A DNA stretch of 64,000 bases from Legionella steelei (GTDB taxonomy: Bacteria > Pseudomonadota > Gammaproteobacteria > Legionellales > Legionellaceae). Below the pieces are notes generated by a model. That model saw nothing but the letters and a program-made list of their open reading frames with translations, did no database searches and was not told the origin of the DNA. Where the stretch lies: the NCBI RefSeq assembly GCF_001468005.1, contig NZ_LNYY01000001.1:1-64000 (forward strand), read 5' to 3'. A program made the position numbers and the translations under genes. Shown here piece after piece: positions 8,272 through 17,843 of the stretch (the stretch's first letter is position 1; the number at the start of each line of letters is the position of its first letter).

Positions 8272-9006
8272 TCAATTATTTTTCATTAGCCTTATTAGAA
8301 ATCGCTGACGAGCAAATTCAATAGATTGATGTAGCTTTTTTTCCAATTCTGCTTTGGGTGGTAATGTTGTAATATTATACTCAGCAACATGAATACCACT
8401 CTTATCCAACTCTAGTAGTTCGATTTGCTCGTACGTTTTTCCACTACATAATATGATACCTAGAGGTGGATTTTCACCTGGTTCTTGTTCATATTTTGCT
8501 AGCCAACGTAGATAAAGTTCCATTTGTCCTTTATAGGCTGCGTCGAATTCTGCGAAGATGCCTATTGTAAAATAGCAGATCAATATAGTAATCACGATTG
8601 TCTATTTGTATGCGTTTTTGTCTGACAATAAAGCTGAATCCAGAGCCTAATTCCAATAAAAAATGTTCGATCTTACATAAAAATGGCATCTTCCAAGTTT
8701 TTTTCAAGGTATCGATCTTTCATACCCAGAAAAGCAAGAATGTATGGATCTTTCAAGATTAGATCAGCTGATCTGTATCAGAATCACGCAAGACCTCAAT
8801 TCCATGACGTATTAATTCTTCTGGTTTTTTGGAAAGTGCTGTGCGCTCAAATAACATGGATTGGATCTGTTTTTCTAATGTACGGGTACTCCATCGCCCA
8901 ATGCGACACATTTCAGCGGATCTTTGATTGGAATTAATGACCTGAAGTGAGTCCAACTCAATTCTCGTCGCAGTACAGCGATAATCTTCTCATCAAGAAA
9001 CATTTA
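8272..9006 (-). pseudogene. Decayed DUF1016 (YhcG-type PD-(D/E)XK nuclease) gene
   Basis: The minus strand reads as a DUF1016 protein spread over several frames. The 5' part (from an ATG at about 9006) gives EKIIAVLRRELSWTHF and IPIKDP. A frame change leads to AEMCRIGRWSTRTLEKQIQS, then DPYILAFLGMKDRYLE and an early stop. Another frame gives FLLELGSGFSFIVRQKR and DLLFYNRHLRR, and the last frame gives EFDAAYKGQMELYLRW to the natural end. About nine codons that should carry the catalytic E-x-K strand (AIELK) are missing between FYNRHLRR and EFDAAYKGQM. The gene cannot make an active nuclease. Confidence 0.88.
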
Positions 9007-9130
9007 TGCAAAAACCCCAATTAGGAAATACTAATATCTTTTTAATAGTATGAATAAGAATCGGATTTTTTTGCTCAATTTACTCATTATGATCAGTATA
9101 ATATAAGACTCATCTTACTCAGCAGGATAT

Positions 9131-9871
9131 CTACATGTATTGCCCGCCATTAATATCAAGATTGGCTCCCGTGATAAACCCTGATTCAGCGGAAGACAAA
9201 AAAGCCACGGCATTGGCAATCTCTTGCGGCTTGCCTAAACGGCCTACTGGGATGTGAGCGATAATTGACTTTAATATATCTTCTCTCATGGCAGAAAGCA
9301 TTGGCGTTTCAATGTAACCAGGCGAGATGGTATTCACAGTAATTCCTTTGCTTGCTACTTCCTGGGCTAAGCTCTTGCTAAAACCAAATAAAGCGGCTTT
9401 GGTAGCGGCGTAATTGCATTGACCAAATTGACCCTTGCGACCATTAATGGAAGAGATACTAATAATCCGCCCAGAGCCTTGATCAAGCATGGCAGGCAAC
9501 ACATTACGGGTCATATTAAAGACGCTGGTCAAATTAGCATCAATAACCTGCTGCCATTGCACCGAGGTCATTTTCTTTAGCGTCGTATCACAAGTAATGC
9601 CCGCATTATTTACCAATACATCGATACGTCCATAGCGCTCCATCAATAAATCAGTGAGTTTCTCACAATCAGCAAATTGAGTGGTATCACCGTAGAGAAT
9701 ATCTACATCAAAACCGGCTTCTTTCTGAGTGTCTTTCCATCGTTTTGCTTCGTCATGTTTGCCGTCCTTAAAATAACACGCAATGACTTGATAATCAGCT
9801 GCAAGACGTTGACATATTGCAGAACCTATCCCACCCGTACCTCCTGTTACAACTGCGGTCATTCGTTCCAT
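9131..9871 (-). CDS. phaB: Acetoacetyl-CoA reductase PhaB
   Basis: NADPH-dependent short-chain dehydrogenase that makes (R)-3-hydroxybutyryl-CoA for PHB synthesis by PhaC. Features: cofactor-binding TGGTGGIG near residue 10, NNAG, catalytic Ser in SISSINGRKG, Tyr and Lys in CNYAATKAAL, and the C-terminal ITGANLDINGG. SSINGRKGQFGQ is typical of PhaB rather than FabG. AAGGAG lies 6 nt before the ATG. The gene stands alone, about 8 kb from phaC; no phaA thiolase is in the window. Confidence 0.9.
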   Translation of the reverse strand: MERMTAVVTGGTGGIGSAICQRLAADYQVIACYFKDGKHDEAKRWKDTQKEAGFDVDILYGDTTQFADCEKLTDLLMERYGRIDVLVNNAGITCDTTLKKMTSVQWQQVIDANLTSVFNMTRNVLPAMLDQGSGRIISISSINGRKGQFGQCNYAATKAALFGFSKSLAQEVASKGITVNTISPGYIETPMLSAMREDILKSIIAHIPVGRLGKPQEIANAVAFLSSAESGFITGANLDINGGQYM

Positions 9872-9932
9872 AAACGACTCCTTCGTTTTGAATGTTTATT
9901 AATGTTTTTTGGATAAAAAAATAAATGAATCG

Positions 9933-10139
9933 TTAGATAACCTCAACTTCTTCCGCCTGTGGGCCTTTTTGTCCTTTGCCAATTTTAAATACAACACGGG
10001 CTCCTTCAGAAAGGTTTTTAAAGCCACTCCCTTGAATGGAACTGAAATGAACAAAATAATCTTTGCCACTACTCGCAATAAAGCCAAATCCTTTGTCTTT
10101 ATTAAACCATTTCACCTTTCCACGTATTTTATCGGCCAT
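9933..10139 (-). CDS. csp: Cold-shock domain protein (CspA family)
   Basis: 68-aa single cold-shock domain, an RNA/ssDNA chaperone in the cytoplasm. The nucleic-acid motifs RNP1 (KGFGFI) and RNP2 (YFVHFSSI) are intact, and the N-terminal GKVKWFN is typical. AGGA precedes the ATG by 8 nt. It may be expressed under stress with phaB downstream, but each has its own ribosome site and about 60 nt between them. Confidence 0.93.
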   Translation of the reverse strand: MADKIRGKVKWFNKDKGFGFIASSGKDYFVHFSSIQGSGFKNLSEGARVVFKIGKGQKGPQAEEVEVI

Positions 10140-10516
10140 ATCGGTTATCCTAATGATAAGAAAATATAGTGTAGCACTTTTTTACCCTGTTGCCATATTA
10201 GTGCATCATTGTGGCAATACTTGAATAATGACTCTCTATTTGAGCATTTTAGGGTTGATTGTAATACACTTAAAAGAAAGGATTAAGCTGGCTTACTTTT
10301 AGGATCATCATATGGGTACAGTACAGGGCAAACATCTATTGTGGCGCGGATGAAATTGCCCATCAATCTGGCGATAATATAGAGTAATTATACATATGGA
10401 TGCTCGCTTATGTTGAGAAAACCTCTGGGGGAAATTCATGGTGAAATCATAGATAATATAACGCATCAAGTGGTTAGGCAGTTTAAAAAACAATCGATAG
10501 AATAAAGAGTATTACT
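10140..10516. other. Intergenic region between csp and a small lipoprotein gene
   Basis: No gene with convincing signals. The plus strand encodes a 31-codon reading (MLRKPLGEIHGEI...) ending just before the next gene, and another short peptide-like reading upstream, possibly debris of an older gene. The csp promoter and leader must also lie here. Confidence 0.4.
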
Positions 10517-10672
10517 ATGCGAATCCTCGGGACATTTAAAGTGATTATTGCTTTAGTTACATTAGTTAGTTCAATGCTTCTGTTTAGCTCTTGTGCCTCA
10601 TCAACAGCAGCTGGCAGTTCACAAAATACCTCACAGACTGACAAAATTGGTTATGGAGGGCACTATGAATAG
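10517..10672 (+). CDS. Small putative lipoprotein (51 aa)
   Basis: Starts MRILGTFKVIIALVTLVSSM, a charged end plus hydrophobic core, and continues to a lipobox-like LFSSC with the lipid-acceptor Cys near residue 26. The mature part is only about 26 residues, Ser/Thr rich, ending in GYGGHYE. It resembles two other mini-lipoproteins in this window (33347-33517 and 33931-34077) in size, lipobox position and Gly-rich end. Function unknown. No strong ribosome site is visible. Confidence 0.55.
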   Translation: MRILGTFKVIIALVTLVSSMLLFSSCASSTAAGSSQNTSQTDKIGYGGHYE

Positions 10673-10791
10673 GCAAAAAGAAAAGTGTATTTGTTAATGA
10701 AAAAATATCCAGATTGAATCAACAATATTCCTGCATGATCATCATACGCAAAGAAAATCATGCTCACATACGTTAGAAATATAGTATGGTG

Positions 10792-12039
10792 TTAACCTTG
10801 TTCCAAATCATTTAAGCGCATTTGCGCATTAGCATTTCCTTGCTGAGCCGCTTTCCGAAGCCACTTCATTGACTCCGCATCATCTTTAGGAACACCTACC
10901 CCATCATGGTATACGGCCGCAAGGGCAAACTGTGCTTCGGGAAGTCCCTGTTCTGCTGCCATACGAAAATACTGAACTGCTTTAGAATTATCTTGAAGAG
11001 CTCCTTTGCCAGTGACGTATTTCACACCAAGATTGTATTGGGCAATGGAATCCCCTTGTTCAGCTGCTTTGTTAAACCACTTAACCGCATCAACATCACT
11101 TTGCTGAATACCTCGTCCGGTAGAGAGCATAATCGCAACGCTCCGTTGAGCCAAAACATTTCCTTGTTCAGCCGCTTTACTAAACCATTTCACTGCTTTC
11201 GCATCATTTTGCTCAATCCCTAAGCCTTCAGTATACCGTGTGCCTAAGTTAAATTGAGCCAAGGCCAACCCTTGTTGTGCTGCTTTATCAATCCATTGAG
11301 TTGCTTCAATGTCATTTCGCTGTACCCCTTTACCCTCTGCATACATGAAGCCAAGATGAAGTTGAGCCATTTTCTCTCCTTGCTCCGCTGCTTTATGAAA
11401 CCATTCGAAGGCCTTGGTATCATTTTGTTGCCCCCCTTTTCCGTCAACATACAATGCAGCGAGGTTAAGCTGAGCAAAGGGATCCCCTTGGTTAGCCGCT
11501 TTGTTAAACCAATTAAAGGCTTCAGTATAATTTCGCTTTATCCCCTTACCCGTGCCATACATGAGACCTAGATTGCGTTGTGCCATCGGTAATCCTTGAT
11601 GTGCGGCTTTACGAAACCACTTTACTGCGTCGCTTTCATTTTTTGATATGCCTTTTCCAATAACACACATCACACCAAGATTGTACTGAGCTATGACATC
11701 ACCTTGTTCCGCTGCTTTACGAAAATATTGAGCGGCTTCACGATCATTTTGCGGAACTCCCTTGCCAAATGCGTACATAATGCCAAGGTTACGCTGCGCC
11801 ACGGGTAAACCATGCTCGGCTGCTTGACGAAAACGCTTCACGGCCTCCTCGTCATTTTGCGGCACATTACTACCCACAGCATAAGCTACACCACGATCAT
11901 TTAAAATTGAAAAATGATCATCTGAAGCCAAATCATCGGCAATAGGGTGTTGGGATGCAGTACTTGTTTCCGCATAAGTATTCGCTGGGAGAATTGATGT
12001 CATTAGTAATAAAACCAAATAAAAATAATGGGTTCGCAT
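10792..12039 (-). CDS. Secreted Sel1-like repeat protein
   Basis: 415-aa protein with a Sec signal peptide (FYLVLLLMTSILPANTYAE), then ten 36-residue Sel1/TPR-like repeats, recognisable by AxxxLGxMYxxGxGVxxN followed by A..WF.KAAEQG. Such alpha-solenoid proteins bind other proteins in the periplasm or outside the cell; in Legionella, LpnE and EnhC are known Sel1 proteins linked to host entry. The repeats are similar enough to suggest recent internal duplication. The partner here is unknown. Confidence 0.88.
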   Translation of the reverse strand: MRTHYFYLVLLLMTSILPANTYAETSTASQHPIADDLASDDHFSILNDRGVAYAVGSNVPQNDEEAVKRFRQAAEHGLPVAQRNLGIMYAFGKGVPQNDREAAQYFRKAAEQGDVIAQYNLGVMCVIGKGISKNESDAVKWFRKAAHQGLPMAQRNLGLMYGTGKGIKRNYTEAFNWFNKAANQGDPFAQLNLAALYVDGKGGQQNDTKAFEWFHKAAEQGEKMAQLHLGFMYAEGKGVQRNDIEATQWIDKAAQQGLALAQFNLGTRYTEGLGIEQNDAKAVKWFSKAAEQGNVLAQRSVAIMLSTGRGIQQSDVDAVKWFNKAAEQGDSIAQYNLGVKYVTGKGALQDNSKAVQYFRMAAEQGLPEAQFALAAVYHDGVGVPKDDAESMKWLRKAAQQGNANAQMRLNDLEQG

Positions 12040-12219
12040 TTCATCTTGGCTCTTCTCATTAAGAGCATAAATTATATAATAAGTAGGGAAAAATTGCTCT
12101 ACTCACCTGCTGAATTTTATCAAAACACACAGTAAACCATCTGTCTCATTGCATCACAGTTAAACGATGAGTTACTTCAATGTGAGTAACAAATTATCTC
12201 ATTGCCAACGCCAATAGTC

Positions 12220-12684
12220 TCAATTGGTTTCTATAATGACGGGCTTTTCATAAACCGAATGAGTGATGGTATTTAATCGTTTGATTGTGGATAGTACGTG
12301 AGAAGGGCATCGATAGGCACTTCCTTCAATGGAATGTATTTCAATATCTGTATGCCGATTCGGACTCAACGTGTAGTATCTTTTAACCAAGGTTTGATGT
12401 TTTTCAAACACAACGACATTGGCATTGAATTTTTCCCCTTCATTTTTAAGAAAATTGACATCATCTTTTTTGAGATTTTTTTCCAATCCCCAGGTAAACT
12501 GAAGCTTCATACCATGCACGTCCTTACCCGATATTTTTCCCAGCAACTTACAATTTTTTGCAATTTGTGTGTTTTGACCGTAGATAATCGTAATGTTTTT
12601 CGCATCAGGTTCCAGAGGCCTTGGCATGCAACCCACCAGAATACTTAGTGCAAAAACAATCATTGAAAAAATAATTTGATTCAT
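12220..12684 (-). CDS. DUF4156-like outer-membrane lipoprotein
   Basis: 154-aa protein with lipoprotein signal MNQIIFSMIVFALSILVGC. The mature part has CKLLGKISGKD and a late Cys (AYRCPS), the pattern of DUF4156 lipoproteins. A longer reading exists upstream, but the ATG at 12684 has AGGA 7 nt before it and gives a clean lipoprotein signal. A paralogue lies at 44732-45097. Function unknown. Confidence 0.65.
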   Translation of the reverse strand: MNQIIFSMIVFALSILVGCMPRPLEPDAKNITIIYGQNTQIAKNCKLLGKISGKDVHGMKLQFTWGLEKNLKKDDVNFLKNEGEKFNANVVVFEKHQTLVKRYYTLSPNRHTDIEIHSIEGSAYRCPSHVLSTIKRLNTITHSVYEKPVIIETN

Positions 12685-12694
12685 CAGTAATCCT

Positions 12695-13553
12695 TTATAA
12701 AGCCCAACCCAAATTCGCCACAAGTAAATAAGAGTCTTTTGTTTGATTCCCGTATAAATTTTGGGTAACAGGCAGTCCAACACCTAATTGAACAATTAGT
12801 TTTTTTGAAGAAACCCATAGCGAAGGCGTTACGTAGACTACATTTCCCCCTGAATTAAAATCGATACCTCCATTGATTTTATTTCGTTGTGAATATTGTC
12901 CATCCCTTAATGTTAATAAGGTGTCTTCCGAAACCACCCTGATAAAGAAATTGATTTCCAAACTTTGTGTCATTATGCCTTGTGGTTAATACTACCCCAG
13001 GTGATGCAAATGCGAACCAATCTACATACATACGAGATAGTGTACTCCCTATAAAAAAACTTGGCGACCCAAAACCCGTTGGCGGTTGCTTTTGAGCAGA
13101 GCCCGTAGGGAGTGTAAGATTTATCACAAAGGTTGCTTGCTCTACAAAAGAAGATGTTTTTTTGGTATAGAAAGCATCTTCAAGTTGCAGAAAGGCATCT
13201 TCAAATCCTGTAGATTTTTTTTCATTCTGCACATAACTCGCAGCCATCGGTGCATTAATAAAAATCGATAAATCATCGGTAATACCATACAAAATACTGG
13301 GCATCACGTCGACAAAATGTTTTTCTACTCCGGCAAAATCATCGGCAAATAGAAATAACAATGTCTCATTTTTTTCAATAATATTTTGGCCAAAGCTGAC
13401 CAAGGGACCTGGTTGTTGCGATAAAGGCAATACAAAATTTCCAATCTTTGGTGGTTCATTGTCGGACTTTGTTTCTTTTTGAACTAAATGAGTACTGGCT
13501 CCATAAATAAATGACGAAAGGAACAAAGCCATTGTGAAAACCAATAATTTCAT
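12695..13553 (-). pseudogene. Frameshifted outer-membrane beta-barrel protein
   Basis: The 5' reading (12879-13553, 224 aa) starts with a signal peptide and gives PSILYGITDDLSIFINAP and GGFGRHLINIKGW, then stops. The rest continues in another frame from about LRDGQYSQRNKING to GVGLPVTQNLYG and a terminal LLVANLGWAL (12695 to about 12925), a typical beta-barrel end. The join seems to have lost several codons as well as the frame. The gene overlaps the methyltransferase gene upstream by 4 nt, so it was the last member of the phaC operon. A truncated product would lack the final strands needed for outer-membrane insertion. Confidence 0.78.
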
Positions 13554-14206
13554 AAACCCATCCTAGGAGAAGTCCATAGCTTGGGAATAAATGCAGGCGT
13601 TATTTTCGCATACTGTGTGTATTCTTCCCCAAACTCCCTAAAAGTTTCCTGTTCTTCTTGATGCGCCAGTTTCACATACATCGTGACCAGGATAGGAAAC
13701 ATAATTAAGGTCAGAATGGTCGGCCATTGCACTAAAAAACCGACCATCACGAGGATAAAACCATCATATTGCGGATGGCGAATTTTAGCATAAAGTCCTG
13801 TTGTGGCTAATTGTTGTTTTTTCTGGGCGCGATAAAGAGTACCCCATGCTGAAGCAATTATCCAAAGACCACCAAGGATGAACACAAAACTTAAGATATG
13901 AAATACATCAAAGTGTGGATCCCCTTTCAAGCCGAAAAGAGTATGGAGTAAATGGCCGCTATCATGACCATATAAATTAATTCCAGGGTAATACCTGGTA
14001 AGCCATCCCGACAGCAAATAAATGGTTAAAGGAAAGCCATACATTTCGGTAAAATAAGCCACAACAAAGGCAGAAAAAGCCCCAAATGTGCGCCAATCAC
14101 GCCCTGTTTTAAATTGGGTAAAGCTGTAAGCAAATAAAATGAAAATCGCCGAATTGACAATGACCAATAACCAGAAACCATAGGCATAAGAAGTATGTTC
14201 CATCAT
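13550..14206 (-). CDS. Isoprenylcysteine carboxyl methyltransferase-family membrane protein
   Basis: 218-aa integral membrane protein with about five hydrophobic segments. The C-terminal half carries the ICMT/phospholipid-methyltransferase signature: GLYAKIRHPQYDGFILVMVG and later EEQETFREFGEEYTQYA, which bind S-adenosylmethionine. Bacterial members methylate lipids, isoprenoids or unknown substrates. It follows the DUF2933 gene and overlaps the outer-membrane pseudogene by ATGA. The same pair occurs in metal-resistance islands, but the substrate is unknown. Confidence 0.78.
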   Translation of the reverse strand: MMEHTSYAYGFWLLVIVNSAIFILFAYSFTQFKTGRDWRTFGAFSAFVVAYFTEMYGFPLTIYLLSGWLTRYYPGINLYGHDSGHLLHTLFGLKGDPHFDVFHILSFVFILGGLWIIASAWGTLYRAQKKQQLATTGLYAKIRHPQYDGFILVMVGFLVQWPTILTLIMFPILVTMYVKLAHQEEQETFREFGEEYTQYAKITPAFIPKLWTSPRMGL

Positions 14207-14208
14207 TA

Positions 14209-14505
14209 TTACTCCTTGTTTTCGGAGGAATGATTATCCTCATCATCAGACTTTTGATGAGGAGGCTTGTCTCCATGCCCACCATGTCCTTTATGCATGA
14301 ACAGATGCATTAGTGGGCAGAGTAAGATGATCAGCAAAAAAGGTGAGGCACCTAGAAAACTGGCAATATGAGCCCCATGCTCCGTAATGAGATAATATCC
14401 GATAATGACAATAATGATTAGCGCAATCACTCCAGGAGGAGTGCGCCAAAAGTGTTGCTCTTCTTGGGGCTTTTGTTGTGGGTGATGCTGATGTTCCGAT
14501 GACAT
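14209..14505 (-). CDS. DUF2933 family small membrane protein
   Basis: 98-aa protein: His-rich cytoplasmic start (EHQHHPQQ), two hydrophobic segments (VIALIIIVIIGYYLI and LLIILLCPLMHLFMH), then a His/Gly/Asp-rich tail (KGHGGHGDKPPHQK). The Cys-Pro-Leu-Met-His-Leu-Phe-Met-His stretch could bind a soft metal. DUF2933 proteins occur in copper and silver clusters. The ATG at 14505 has GGGAG upstream; a GTG three codons earlier is less likely. Confidence 0.75.
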   Translation of the reverse strand: MSSEHQHHPQQKPQEEQHFWRTPPGVIALIIIVIIGYYLITEHGAHIASFLGASPFLLIILLCPLMHLFMHKGHGGHGDKPPHQKSDDEDNHSSENKE

Positions 14506-14526
14506 GATGTTCACTCCCTTATTGAA

Positions 14527-15285
14527 TTAGTCTTTAATATTATAGCCGCCATCCACATAGATAATTTGGCCGGTAATGGCTCGGGATTGATTGGATACAA
14601 GAAAAGCAGTGGCCTCACCAATCGCATCTATAGTGACCAGCTGATGCAGAGGGGCTTCTTGGGCGGCTTTTTCCATCAAATTATCAAAATCTGCCAATCC
14701 TGATGCCGCACGCGTATTGATTGGGCCTGGGGATATGGCATTGACTCTAATTTGTTTACTGCCAAGTTCCATGGCCAGATAGCGTACCGTTGTCTCTAGC
14801 GCTGCTTTGACTGGGCCCATGAGATTGTAGTTTTTTACCACTTTGTCAGCACCATAATAACTCATGGTGATTATTGAGCCCCCATGAGTCATCAGCGGTT
14901 CAGCGGCCTTTACCAAGCGGATGAACGAATGACACGAGATGTCCATGGCAATCCCAAAGCCATCGCGTGAACAATCCACGACACGACCTTGTAAATCAGC
15001 CTTAGGCGCAAAAGCAATGGCATGAATCATAAAATCCAGAGTTCCCCAGTTAGTTTTGATGCGCTGAAACAAGGCTTCCAATTGTGAATCATCGGTGACA
15101 TCAAGGGGCATAAAGATTGGACAAGGAAGTCTATTCACTAAGGGCTGCACGTAATGTTTTGTTTGCTCATTCTGATAGGTTATGGCCAATTCAGCGCCTG
15201 CTTCAGACAACACTTTAGCACATCCCCAAGCGATGGAATGTTCGTTCGCCACCCCAACAATCAATCCTTTTAAATGAGTAGTCAT
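14527..15285 (-). CDS. fabI: Enoyl-[acyl-carrier-protein] reductase FabI
   Basis: NADH-dependent enoyl-ACP reductase of the FabI type (252 aa). The catalytic set is intact: Tyr143 in MSYYGADK, Tyr153 and Lys160 in NYNLMGPVKAAL. Also seen are GVANEHSIAWG at the cofactor site and SPGPINTRAASG. It probably duplicates a chromosomal fabI; in this operon it may feed or drain acyl groups in step with the acetyl-phosphate and PHB genes. The start overlaps the ackA stop by ATGA. Confidence 0.9.
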   Translation of the reverse strand: MTTHLKGLIVGVANEHSIAWGCAKVLSEAGAELAITYQNEQTKHYVQPLVNRLPCPIFMPLDVTDDSQLEALFQRIKTNWGTLDFMIHAIAFAPKADLQGRVVDCSRDGFGIAMDISCHSFIRLVKAAEPLMTHGGSIITMSYYGADKVVKNYNLMGPVKAALETTVRYLAMELGSKQIRVNAISPGPINTRAASGLADFDNLMEKAAQEAPLHQLVTIDAIGEATAFLVSNQSRAITGQIIYVDGGYNIKD

Positions 15286-16430
15286 CGGTTGTGTTCCTTA
15301 TTGCTTTCGAGAAGAGATAGGGTATGCATCGCCATAATCCATTCTTCATTCGCCGGGATGATGCGCATTTCAAATGGCTTAAGAAAGGCTAGATGGTGTA
15401 ACACCTTATCACGCACAAAGACTGAGTTTTCACCAATCCCGCCAGTAAACACAATGCCATCAACACCACCCAATGCCACCGCCATCATCCCCATCAGTTG
15501 GGCAGTTCGCATACAAAAATAATCAAGTGCAAATCGTGCCTCAGGCTCGCTACTGTCTTGCAACAGACGGACATCCTGCGTCCAGTGCGATAACCCAAGA
15601 AGCCCTGATTTATGATAAAGAAGAGATTCTGTTTCCTGAAGCGATAGATGAAGCTCACGCAGCATATAAATCACCGCACCTGGGTCAAGACTGCCACAAC
15701 GGGTGCCCATCGGTACGCCATCAAGGGCAGTCATGCCCATAGTCGTATCCACACTGATGCCATGATGCATAGCACAGAGACTTGCACCATTGCCAAGATG
15801 GGCTGCGATAATTCGCCCACGTGCTAATTTGGGTTCATTTTGCTGTAAGGTATGAGCAATCCATTCATATGAAAGACCATGAAAACCATAACGACGTATA
15901 CCTTGGTCACGCAGGATTTGTGGTAAGGCATATTCTGTAAACAAAGGCTCGTGATGGGCATGAAATGCTGTATCAAAACACGCGATTTGCATGATATCTG
16001 GCCTAAGTTCGCTAATCATTTTAATTGCCGCAAGGTTATGCGGTTGATGCAAAGGAGCTAAGGGACATAATGCCTCCAGTTGGATCATCACGTCCGGGGT
16101 GATGCGCACACTGCTAGTGAAGTAAGTACCACCATGAACCACTCGATGAGCCACCGTACTCACATGCCAGCGTTGATTTTGCGCTTCCATCCAGTGCAGA
16201 ATAAAACGCAAGGCACTTTCAGGCGTAGCGTCAGTAGAAAGTGCTGTGGTATCTGCATGATTCTGAGTAGTGTGCCTTTCATGGGTTACTGTAAAGAAGG
16301 GTTTGCTCCCTAAATCATACACTTTACCTTGAGCAAGAAGTGGTAGTGCTGGATCCCTAGAAAACACTTGAAATTTGACACTGGATGAGCCTGCATTAAT
16401 CACTAAAATGCATTCTTTTGATTGCGTCAT
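15282..16430 (-). CDS. ackA: Acetate kinase
   Basis: Converts acetyl-phosphate and ADP to acetate and ATP (or propionyl/butyryl homologues). N-terminal INAGSSSVKFQVF, central HLGNGASLCAM and GTRCGSLDPGAV, and C-terminal VFTGGIGENS are all classic AckA signatures. Length 382 aa is normal. It has ATGA overlaps with pta upstream and fabI downstream. Acetyl-phosphate could come from Pta or from the phosphoketolase at 59195. Confidence 0.94.
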   Translation of the reverse strand: MTQSKECILVINAGSSSVKFQVFSRDPALPLLAQGKVYDLGSKPFFTVTHERHTTQNHADTTALSTDATPESALRFILHWMEAQNQRWHVSTVAHRVVHGGTYFTSSVRITPDVMIQLEALCPLAPLHQPHNLAAIKMISELRPDIMQIACFDTAFHAHHEPLFTEYALPQILRDQGIRRYGFHGLSYEWIAHTLQQNEPKLARGRIIAAHLGNGASLCAMHHGISVDTTMGMTALDGVPMGTRCGSLDPGAVIYMLRELHLSLQETESLLYHKSGLLGLSHWTQDVRLLQDSSEPEARFALDYFCMRTAQLMGMMAVALGGVDGIVFTGGIGENSVFVRDKVLHHLAFLKPFEMRIIPANEEWIMAMHTLSLLESNKEHNR

Positions 16431-17836
16431 TTAATCTTCCCTGCCTTGCGTGCCGCGGCCAACTTGACGGCCAAGGCACAAGAGAAGAGCCTGGTTCGTA
16501 AGGAATCAGCGCGACTTACTAAAATGATGGGCACGCGCGCGCCTAAAACAATACCGGCAGCATCGGCATGTCCTAAGAACGTGAGCTGCTTTGCCAAAAT
16601 ATTACCCGATTCAATTTCAGGGACGAGCAAAATATCAGCATCCCCTGCAACCGCTGAAACAATGCCCTTATCCTCGGCAGCCTGCTTGCTGATGGCATTA
16701 TCAAATGCCAGTGGACCATCGAGAATACCATCGGTGATTTGGCCGCGATCCGCCATTTTACACAAGATCGCGGCATCAACGGTCGCCTGCATTTTAGGAT
16801 TAACCAACTCTACCGCGGCAAGGATAGCGACTTTGGGCTTTTTATCTTCACCGCATAAGACACGCCACAGATTAATCGCGTTTTGACAGATATCGGCCTT
16901 CTCACTCGTACTGGGAGCTATATTAATTGCCGCATCCGTAATAATGAGTGGTTTATGATAAGATGGGACATCCATGACATAGGCATGGCTAATCCGATAT
17001 TGAGTACGCAGGTTGGATGTGGTCGGCACGATGGCGGCTAACAACTCATGGGTGGTCAAAGCACCTTTCATGATGGCATCAACTTCCCCAATTGCTGCTA
17101 ACTCCACCGCTTTACTGGCTGCAGCATCACTGTGTTCTGTATCAATGAGCTCCCATTGAGTAATGTCAATTTTTGCCTCGGTGGCTGCTGATTTAATTTT
17201 TTCTTTTGGGCCAATTAAAACAGGAATCATGAGTTTGGCCTTCACCGCATCAGTCACTGCTTCCAGCACATTGGCCTTTACCGGATGAACCACAGCGGTA
17301 CGAACCGGTGTCATGCACTGGCACGTTTGAATAATGGCCTGAAACCGGTCATGATTATGAATTTCGACCTGGGGTAGGCTCGCTCTAGGCACTCTTATTT
17401 TTTGCGTTGGGGCCAACACCGTAGCCAAGCCTTCGACCACGATTTCGCCACGCTGATTCACACCCTTACAGTCCAAGGTGACGATGGCTTGCTTCGCCCG
17501 TTTGTCACGCACCATGAGGGTGATGGTAATCGTATCGCCAATCCGTACTGGTTTCTTAAATTGGACATCTTGCTCGAGATAAATCGTTCCAGGTCCCGGT
17601 AAGATGGTTCCAAGCAATGCCGAAATCAGGGAACCCGACCACATACCATGACCCACAATACCATGAAAAATGTCGCTTTGAGCGAATTTGGGATCCATGT
17701 GCGCCGGATTCACATCACCGGACATGGCCGCAAAAAGCTCAATGTCCTCTTGAGTGAGTGTCCTGCTGAGACTCGCCTGCTGCCCAAGGGTGAGCTCATC
17801 AAAAGTGACATTCTCCAGAAATTCCTTATCCATCAT
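16427..17836 (-). CDS. MaoC-phosphate acetyl/butyryltransferase fusion
   Basis: 469-aa two-domain protein. Residues about 10-140 form a MaoC-like hotdog hydratase (AMSGDVNPAHMDPKFA contains the catalytic Asp-x4-His; HGMWSGSLISALLGT follows). Residues about 160-469 are a phosphotransacetylase/phosphotransbutyrylase (KGALTTHELLAAIV, DAAINIAPS, DGPLAFDNAIS). It would convert acyl-CoA and acyl-phosphate, with an added enoyl-CoA hydratase activity that can supply (R)-3-hydroxyacyl-CoA to PhaC. Same fusion is known as bifunctional enoyl-CoA hydratase/phosphate acetyltransferase. It starts 7 nt after phaC. Confidence 0.9.
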   Translation of the reverse strand: MMDKEFLENVTFDELTLGQQASLSRTLTQEDIELFAAMSGDVNPAHMDPKFAQSDIFHGIVGHGMWSGSLISALLGTILPGPGTIYLEQDVQFKKPVRIGDTITITLMVRDKRAKQAIVTLDCKGVNQRGEIVVEGLATVLAPTQKIRVPRASLPQVEIHNHDRFQAIIQTCQCMTPVRTAVVHPVKANVLEAVTDAVKAKLMIPVLIGPKEKIKSAATEAKIDITQWELIDTEHSDAAASKAVELAAIGEVDAIMKGALTTHELLAAIVPTTSNLRTQYRISHAYVMDVPSYHKPLIITDAAINIAPSTSEKADICQNAINLWRVLCGEDKKPKVAILAAVELVNPKMQATVDAAILCKMADRGQITDGILDGPLAFDNAISKQAAEDKGIVSAVAGDADILLVPEIESGNILAKQLTFLGHADAAGIVLGARVPIILVSRADSLRTRLFSCALAVKLAAARKAGKIK

Positions 17837-17843
17837 TGTTCCT

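Noticed and set aside
10308-10493. 61-codon minus-strand ORF
   Set aside because: No start signal or family resemblance; probably chance.
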